Source: Fonticula-like sp. SCN 57-25 (lineage: Eukaryota > Nucleariida > Rotosphaerida). From it: a DNA stretch of 32,191 nt. The translations under genes were made by a program, and so were the position numbers. The stretch covers positions 1-32,191 of the forward strand of contig MEDX01000101.1 in the NCBI GenBank assembly GCA_001724245.1, written 5' to 3'. The notes under the pieces were generated by a model. The model did no database searches and had not been told where the DNA came from. It was given only the letters and a program-made list of their open reading frames with translations. This document shows positions 24,793-32,191 of this stretch, piece after piece. The stretch's first letter is position 1; each line of letters starts with the position of its first letter.

Positions 24793-25098
24793 CGCCACCG
24801 TGCTGCCACCACGGCCCAGCGTCAATTTTGAAAATTCCCGCCAAATCGCAATCGGGATTCAAATCGATCGCGATTATTATCACGTGACTGGAAAACCTGC
24901 TCTTTTCCAAAATCGGTCTTTTGCCTTTCCCATTCGTGTTCCTCTCTTTTCGTGGTGGTCGACGGCCCGTTTTTCCTGCTTGATTCCAGGTTGCAGAGCC
25001 AGTACCTTTGGCATCTACAGGGAAGTGAGCGGGGATCTAGAAGGCCTTTTTCTGTTGTTTGATCTTTAGAGGACATCCATTTCAATTTTCTTTCTATA
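24793..25098. promoter_or_regulatory. Divergent promoter of ZGRF1-like and V-ATPase C genes with TCACGTGAC box
   Basis: The 306-base interval between opposed starts holds ATCACGTGAC at 24879-24888, one base from the GTCACGTGAC box recognised by bHLH-zip factors in animals. It lies about 210 bases upstream of the V-ATPase start and about 90 upstream of the helicase start. Regulation by such a factor is inference. Confidence 0.45.
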
Positions 25099-26695
25099 AT
25101 GTCGCAAAACAACACGTACTGGCTCATCGCCGTTCCGGGCGAAAACTCCAAGGAAGAGGTAAGTCTCCCGTCATTTATTTCTGCTTTCCCCGATACTTAC
25201 TCCTTTTCGTTTTTCCTTTAGACGTTTAACCGCGTCCGCAGCAAGACTGCTGAATTTGCCCAGTCGAGCCGCTTCGCGGTCCCCGAGCAGCTCAAGGTCG
25301 GCACGCTCGACGCCCTCATGCAGCTTTCGGACGACATGGGCAAGATGGACCAGGCCGTCGAGAGTACTCTCGGCAAGCTTGCGCAGTCGCTGAACATGCT
25401 TTTGGACAAGGAGAAGGAGCAGCTCGAGAGCCAGCTCACGGCCAATGCCGTCGATCTGCCAAAGTACATTACGACTTTCCAGTGGAACGAGGCCAAGTTC
25501 CCCGTCCGCAGCGGTGTCAAGGAGCTCGTAGACCTCATGTACAAGGTGCGTTTTCCTTTGTTTTATGGTTTTTTTGGGTATTAATATGTTGCGAGCAGCA
25601 AGTGTTTAGCATTGACAATGAGCTCAAGTCGAAAATGGCCGCGTTCACGTCGTCCAAGACGTCGCTCGCTTCCCTCGAGCGCAAGACTGGGTACGTTTTT
25701 CGCGGTGTTTTTCACAGAAACCGAGTTACTAATACGCTTGGAATTGCAGTGGCACGCTGATGGTCCGCAGCCTCGGCGACATTGTCAAGAAGGAGGCCTT
25801 CATCAACGATTCCGAGTACCTCATGACGGCGATGGTCGTCGTTCCCAAGTACGTTTCTCGGAACAAGCGCGGGAATGTGGGCATATTGTGGGATGCGTTG
25901 AAAAGTAGGACAATGTGACGCAGAGGATGACATTATTCCGTACCAGTCATAGGTTGCCTTTGAGTGCCTCTGAAAGATACCAGAAGGTCTGATGCTCACT
26001 GTCCCTTTTTCATTTTCTTTTGTTTGGTGTATTCTGATTGGCGGTTCTAACTGTTGATGCTAGGTCGTTGCAGAAGGAGTTCCTCTCGACCTACGAGGGC
26101 CTTTCACAGTTTGTTGTGCCGCGGTCAGCCGAGTACGCACTGCAATATGAAATTTGGGTTTTTTTGTCTAACAATTTTCTTTCTTTTTCCGCTCTTCAGG
26201 AAGGTTGCCGAGGACGCCGAGTTTCTGTTGTATGGCGTGACGCTTTTCAAGCGCATCTACGCCGACTTTAAGCAGGCTGCTCGCGAGCACAAGTTTATTG
26301 TGCGCGACTTTGCCTTTGATGAGAGCGAGATTGAAAAGGAGCGCTCTGAGCGCGACGCCCTCGGCGCCGACGTCAAGAAGCAGACGCTCATGCTCGTGCG
26401 CTGGATCAAGACCAACTTTTCCGAGGCCTTTGTCGCGTGGGTTCACATCAAGGCGCTGCGCACGTTTGTCGAGTCGGTATTGCGCTTTGGCCTGCCGGTC
26501 AACTTTGTGTCGTTCGCCGTGCTGCCGACAAAGAAGTCGGAGAAGAAGGTCCGCGACATTCTTGACTCGTCGTTTGCGCACCTGGTCGGCCGGGGAGGAA
26601 GCGAGACAATGGACGACCCCATGTTGATTCAGAGCGGGCAGTCCGAGTACTACCCTTACGTGTACTTTCCGCTCTCCCTCGATTTCATCAAGTAG
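25099..26695 (+). CDS. V-type proton ATPase subunit C
   Basis: Six exons: 25099-25158, 25222-25545, 25599-25690, 25750-25848, 26064-26132 and 26200-26695, giving 379 residues (human ATP6V1C1 has 382). Subunit C is part of the V1 sector, links the peripheral stalks to the Vo ring and is released when the pump disassembles. Family blocks appear in order: [10 protein letters not shown] at the N-terminus, [108 protein letters not shown], and the C-terminal [11 protein letters not shown]. The first donor is GTAAGT; the other four are GTRCG. The acceptor of exon 3 could be 25595 or 25598, adding or omitting one glutamine. Identification is firm. Confidence 0.96.
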
Positions 26696-27101
26696 ATAGG
26701 ATGAGAGGATGGGCGAGAAGGGGAATTACCTCTTTTAATTCATTGTTTTTCTCTTTGTTCGGTGTGTGTGAGAATGTGCTGGCCGGCATGCGCTTGCCGC
26801 GCTTCTTTCGATCCGCTTTCCTCCTCACTCTAATAGACGGTCGCCGGGGATCAACTCGGCGGCTCTTTTAATCTTTGAATTCTTTCATTGTGACTCTTTA
26901 TTTCTTTATTCTCCTGCTCGCTCTTGGTGTTTTTTCATCAATCACATTCAGTAACGTAATAGATACTGCTCTTATGCCGAATTGAAAAGAAGTTGCAGCG
27001 GTTACTTAAAGAAAAAGTGTATTGTACAGCGAAAAGAAAGGCATGATGCAGATCAGGGCAAAACGGCAGTTGAGAAAGCTCATGCAAATTTGTGGCTAGA
27101 A
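26696..27101. other. Convergent intergenic region, nothing recognised
   Basis: 406 bases between the V-ATPase C and SKA2 stop codons. It has T-rich stretches after the V-ATPase gene and a GC-rich segment (26780-26865). I see no tRNA, snRNA or conserved reading frame. Confidence 0.5.
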
Positions 27102-27522
27102 TTAGGTTGAGAGGGCCGTCTGCATGTTGGCGATCATTGAGAGCGTGTGCGCCGTGTTGGCGGGCTGATGCCGCTCGACGGCGACGGCGCGGCTGAGATC
27201 GTCGAGCATCTCCTGGTTCTTGTTGAGGAGCGGCAGGCACGTGGCGAGGTACTCGGACTGAGCGGCGGTGACGGCGGCAGCGTCCTTGCGGAGCTGCTCG
27301 AGATCGCGCTGGAGGGCTTCGACGCGCAGGCGGGCCTTGAGGGGGTTGCTGTTGGGGCCCATCTTGCCGTCAAACCTGCGCAGGAATTGTGAGAAAAAAG
27401 AGGAAAAACAAAAAAAAAACGCACCGCTGTTCAAATTCAATTTCGAGCTTGTTGGCGACGTGCTGAAGGTCGCTGTCCGCCTGGCGGAAGCACATCTCCA
27501 GCTGCTGCACGGCAATCTCCAT
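27102..27522 (-). CDS. SKA2: SKA2 homologue (spindle and kinetochore-associated protein 2)
   Basis: Exons 27425-27522 and 27102-27375 give 123 residues; human SKA2 has 121. The N-terminus MEIAVQQLEMCFRQADSDLQ is very close to the SKA2 start, with its alternating hydrophobic helix and the FRQADSDL core, followed by a second helix (LKARLRVEALQRDLEQLRKD) and a third towards the C-terminus. SKA2 forms the core dimer of the Ska complex with SKA1 and SKA3; this holds kinetochores on depolymerising microtubules in mitosis. An in-frame ATG further upstream at 27609 would add 29 residues, but the family alignment begins at 27522, and a TATA-like stretch lies over the upstream ATG. The intron has a GTGCG donor. 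It shares a 155-base divergent promoter with SRP54. Confidence 0.8.
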
Positions 27523-27677
27523 GGCGATGGTCGGGTCGGTCGTGTAACGGTTTGCGATTCGAAGTGAAAAACGACTCAAAAATCGACTCAGAAAACGCTG
27601 ACAGCGCATATATAATGCTCAAAGTGGGATTCAAACCGACTTAGTGTGTCGTCGACGTCGATCCTCTTTCCGCAAAG
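27523..27677. promoter_or_regulatory. Divergent promoter of SKA2 and SRP54 with TATA-like element
   Basis: GCATATATAATGC at 27606-27618 reads as a TATA-like element in both directions, 84 bases from the SKA2 start and 60 from the SRP54 start. No other motif stands out. Confidence 0.45.
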
Positions 27678-29515
<1,838 letters not shown>

Positions 29516-29698
29516 GAGGATGCCGATGTTGTATAGTCAAGAGGTCAAATTACGAATAGAACTATTGAGAAATGAAAAGTATACTGTTTTCTATTTTACA
29601 CAAAAGAAGCATTGAAATACTGTTAAAACTTTTATTGCTTTGTGACATGGGTACACAAGAATGATAAGGAAAAGAAAGAAATGCTATGCACAATCATA

Positions 29699-31126
29699 TC
29701 AAAGTTGAAGATCGAGTACCCATTGACGAACAGATTGAAGCACAGGAGAGATGCGCTCGACCACAGTATCATCGTCGGTATGGAAAGGCTGTGCAGAAAA
29801 AGAGTCGAAAAGCGAGGAAGCAACGACAAAGTAAAGGTCCTTGAGGCCCAATTTCTCCACAAGGGTCTCGAGCTGCTTGGCGTTGATTGGGTGATCACGT
29901 GACACTGCGATTTGAAACAGACCTTCAGAGGTGATGGAATCCACCGCAGCCGGATGCTTGTTAAGCGGGTAATAATAGCGGTTTTCCGTCAAGTCAACTT
30001 GACTGACGTCATCAAAGTATCGCGCTTCAAGCTTGGGCAGACGCAGTGGTCTTTCCCTTTCATTATCGTCGCCGAGGTTACGGATGCGCATCTTGCCTCC
30101 GTTGCGCAGCGCCACGTGCGCGAGTCCCTCAAACACATAGCCTCTTATGTCACCTTCACAAAAAGGCCTGGCTCCTGCACTGACGTAGCTCACAAGCTCT
30201 GTGCGCTGGTAACGCAAGATACGTTCGGTTACGAGCATGGCAATGTGAGTAGATGCGTAACGCAAGCTTTTGGTCTGAAACTTGGGGGCGACAACGTGAA
30301 AGTGAAGTAGATGGGAATAATCTTCTTCGTCGGAAATATATCCAATGCTGCTCTGTGCCATTTGAAGACTCGAAGAGCTTATCGCGCCAAGCAATTCCAT
30401 CTCTCGCTGACAGTCATATACCTTATTGACCCTCTGAAGGACCTCGCGAGGGATCCCGCCCCATACACTGAACAATTTAGCAACACGGCTGGCGGGCAGA
30501 CGTTTAAAGAGCGCCGCTCGGCACATCTCCAGTTCTTCCATTGTCCACACGGGCATGAACGCCTTGAACGCATCTTGCACTTTAAGAAACCTCCTGAACA
30601 CGCTCCGGCGCGGCGACGTGACCATCACGACGCGCGCCGCACACTCGTGCGCGCCGTGCGCGTCCACGATAAACCACGTCGCGGGATCTTTTAGGTACTT
30701 TTCAAAGCCTCCTGTACCCGCTGCGCGCACTTGCACGGTCCCGTCTGGTAACAAAAGGTACCGATCGGAAGAGTTGGCGGAAACAAGACAGTCTTGCCTG
30801 GGCGGCTCATAGACAATCGTGGCTTTTTCCTTTGCAAGTCGCCACATCAAATACGCAGCAAAAAAGGTCTTGCCAATACCCGGGTTTCCAGTTACTACCC
30901 ACTTGGACGACCACGGGATGCCCGCCCTTGCAGTGAGCGTGTTGTACGTGCTGTCACTCAACAAATCGAAGAGCTGCGCATAGCAGGATCGCAAAAAAAA
31001 GTTGCTCTTCAGGGGCACGCGACCCAGAACAAAAACACCACGCGGAAGATCAACAAAGGCTCCATTCAACGATGCCTCTTGGCGAACCAGGGTGCCCCAG
31101 AAGGCGCTGATTTTCGCGTGGTCCAT
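29699..31126 (-). CDS. Crinkler/RHS-type P-loop NTPase-nuclease-like protein
   Basis: One uninterrupted exon of 475 residues. The N-terminal part leads to VVTGNPGIGKTFFAAYLMWRL, with the Walker A form typical of the Crinkler (CRN) and retrotransposon-hot-spot (RHS) families; the Walker B strand is TWFIVDAHG, followed by MVTSPRRS. The C-terminal segment has the layout of the restriction-endonuclease-like module found in those families: YYPLNKHPAAVDS, then GLFQIAVSRDHPINAKQLE, then LYFVVASSLFDSF. Such proteins are known as secreted effectors in oomycetes and chytrids and as retroelement-linked repeats in trypanosomes, but also occur in free-living protists. No LxLFLAK-type secretion header is present at the N-terminus. 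It is intronless. The start at 31126 is the first ATG (an upstream GTG is in frame). Family assignment is from memory of motifs. Confidence 0.72.
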   Translation of the reverse strand: MDHAKISAFWGTLVRQEASLNGAFVDLPRGVFVLGRVPLKSNFFLRSCYAQLFDLLSDSTYNTLTARAGIPWSSKWVVTGNPGIGKTFFAAYLMWRLAKEKATIVYEPPRQDCLVSANSSDRYLLLPDGTVQVRAAGTGGFEKYLKDPATWFIVDAHGAHECAARVVMVTSPRRSVFRRFLKVQDAFKAFMPVWTMEELEMCRAALFKRLPASRVAKLFSVWGGIPREVLQRVNKVYDCQREMELLGAISSSSLQMAQSSIGYISDEEDYSHLLHFHVVAPKFQTKSLRYASTHIAMLVTERILRYQRTELVSYVSAGARPFCEGDIRGYVFEGLAHVALRNGGKMRIRNLGDDNERERPLRLPKLEARYFDDVSQVDLTENRYYYPLNKHPAAVDSITSEGLFQIAVSRDHPINAKQLETLVEKLGLKDLYFVVASSLFDSFSAQPFHTDDDTVVERISPVLQSVRQWVLDLQL

Positions 31127-31519
31127 TCCACCGCAAGACACGATTGCGCATGCTGACCTCCGTTGGCAGTTGCCGCCGACATCATGACAATGTCATGTCA
31201 GCATAGAGTTCAATCGTGATGTGATTGGTTCGTTTTGGATGGAATCGCGATGCCAAGTGATCAGTGAAATTCAATCACTTTGCACCATAAGCAGGGCATA
31301 AAGAAAGCACGCAGTGGTCGAGCTGGGCGCCAAGAAATGATATAGGGGTATAATGGTGCTAAATGGTATTATAGAGGCCAGTAACACTGCAACAAAGCCG
31401 AATCGCTACATATTAAATCATCGCATGGCAATTATAAGCAAGAGATCGGCTCAAAGGTCGACTATTAACAACCCTATTGCCCTCGGACATACTTGAAGCT
31501 CTCCCAAGGCTTCCAAATA
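31127..31519. promoter_or_regulatory. Upstream region of the Crinkler/RHS-like gene with a 15-base palindrome
   Basis: This 393-base spacer separates the 3' end of the sushi gene from the start of the Crinkler/RHS-like gene. A perfect palindrome, CATGACA-A-TGTCATG, lies at 31183-31197, 57 bases upstream of the start codon. No gene was seen. Confidence 0.5.
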
Positions 31520-32191
31520 CTAGCTAAAACATAGCTTACTAACAGTAGCCGCGCACCCGCGCTCTGCGCAAAACATTAGAAACGCGTTGATAACTAAAGG
31601 GCAACGTACGGGTGCACGGGTTAGTGACACCTTCCCAGGTTCCGGCAGCAGTGCAGTAGGACGTGGGCGAGCCCTGGTAACCAGCAGCGCAGGTGCCGGT
31701 CGCCGTCGTCAACGAGTTGGTGACGGGAAAGTGGGCAGCTCCAATCGTGGTTGCAGCGCAGCTGATGCCTATCATCAAACATTAGCATGACAGCAAAGCA
31801 TGCTGCGAAAGCGTACGAGTGCACGACGCGGTGGCGGCGCCCCACTCACCAGTGTTGCTGCACGGGCGCGTGGCAGAACCGGAATAGCCCGAAAGGCACG
31901 TGCCAGTGGCGGAAGTGCCTGCGTTGGTCGTCGGGAAGTTGGCATTACCGACCCCGTCCGAAACAGCGGCGCAGGTGATCTCTGCATTGCAAAGTAAGTA
32001 ACTGGCATATGATGCAAAGAAAAACGCACTCGTGCAGGGATTCGACACAGCGCCCCACATCTTGTTGTTGCAGGAAGCAGTCGGGGTGCCTTGGAAGGTG
32101 GTCTGGCAAGTACCAGTGACGGTCGAGCCAGTGCCGGACTTGGGGAAGTTGGCGTTGCCCATCGAAGCAGCTTCGCAGGCAGAGTAGGTGC
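31520..32191 (-). CDS. Sushi (CCP)-repeat protein, 3' part, continues past the window edge
   Basis: Visible exons: 32030-32191 (partial), 31817-31981, 31610-31768 and 31520-31563. Each full exon encodes one domain of 53-55 residues with four cysteines and a tryptophan between the third and fourth, the sushi/CCP pattern: ITCAAVSDG, SATGTCLSGY, RPC, EWG, SC. All introns are phase 1, so each exon is a symmetric 1-1 module. The short last exon starts like another repeat (GCAATV) and stops at once, so the array ends in a truncated unit with no membrane anchor seen. Sushi domains are extracellular adhesion or recognition modules held by two disulphides. The N-terminus and any signal peptide lie outside the window. 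The last exon is tentative; a GTAAGC within it could be a donor to further exons. Confidence 0.78.

Noticed and set aside
26780-26865. GC-rich segment after V-ATPase C as a possible structured RNA gene
   Set aside because: No cloverleaf, snRNA-like motif or Pol III terminator arrangement could be recognised.

Overview
This window reads as nuclear DNA of a small-genome, gene-dense unicellular eukaryote. Nearly every gene is split by short introns (mostly 43-80 bases), and protein families and splice frames agree across the joins. The gene set includes a C2-WW-HECT ligase of the Nedd4/Rsp5 type, SCAMP, SKA2, a ZGRF1-type helicase, CCNDBP1/GCIP, THYN1/EVE, an ACP6-like phosphatase, GLUT-type transport, a fimbrin-type actin-binding domain and sushi repeats. 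This suggests a protist or early-branching lineage within Amorphea (amoebozoan/opisthokont side). The species cannot be named from the sequence alone. No prokaryotic, organellar, viral or CRISPR features were seen.

Layout, left to right: EVE/THYN1-like (+, 12-872); prefoldin subunit 6 (-, 1270-1806); FYVE-PH protein (+, 2116-3018); sugar transporter (-, 3495-5672); Rsp5/Nedd4-like HECT ligase in 13 exons (+, 6244-12048); stand-alone phosphopantetheine adenylyltransferase (+, 12559-13366); fimbrin-type two-CH protein with a coiled-coil tail (-, 13624-16379); CCNDBP1/GCIP homologue (+, 17015-18178); SCAMP (-, 18437-19631, with an apparent one-base frame break); ACP6-like histidine phosphatase (+, 19840-20988); ZGRF1-like helicase in 9 exons (-, 21189-24792); V-ATPase subunit C (+, 25099-26695); SKA2 (-, 27102-27522); SRP54 (+, 27678-29515); an intronless Crinkler/RHS-type P-loop protein (-, 29699-31126); and the 3' end of a sushi-repeat gene (-, 31520 to the window edge). 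Sixteen genes alternate strand almost perfectly, so most neighbours share either a divergent promoter or a convergent 3' region.

The genes do not form one pathway. They are housekeeping functions: chaperone, endosomal signalling and trafficking (FYVE, HECT, SCAMP, V-ATPase), CoA synthesis, actin, cell cycle and kinetochore (GCIP, SKA2), DNA repair (ZGRF1) and secretion (SRP54). The two accessory-looking loci lie at the right end: the Crinkler/RHS-like gene and the exon-shuffled sushi gene.

The most notable genome-level signals are: a 5' splice-site consensus of GTRCG rather than GTAAGT (39 of the 49 introns I could place); long introns filled with a different tandem repeat each; strong over-representation of the palindrome CACGTG; and a 15-base palindrome, AGTCTGCCCCAGACT, in two separate divergent promoters, with variants elsewhere.
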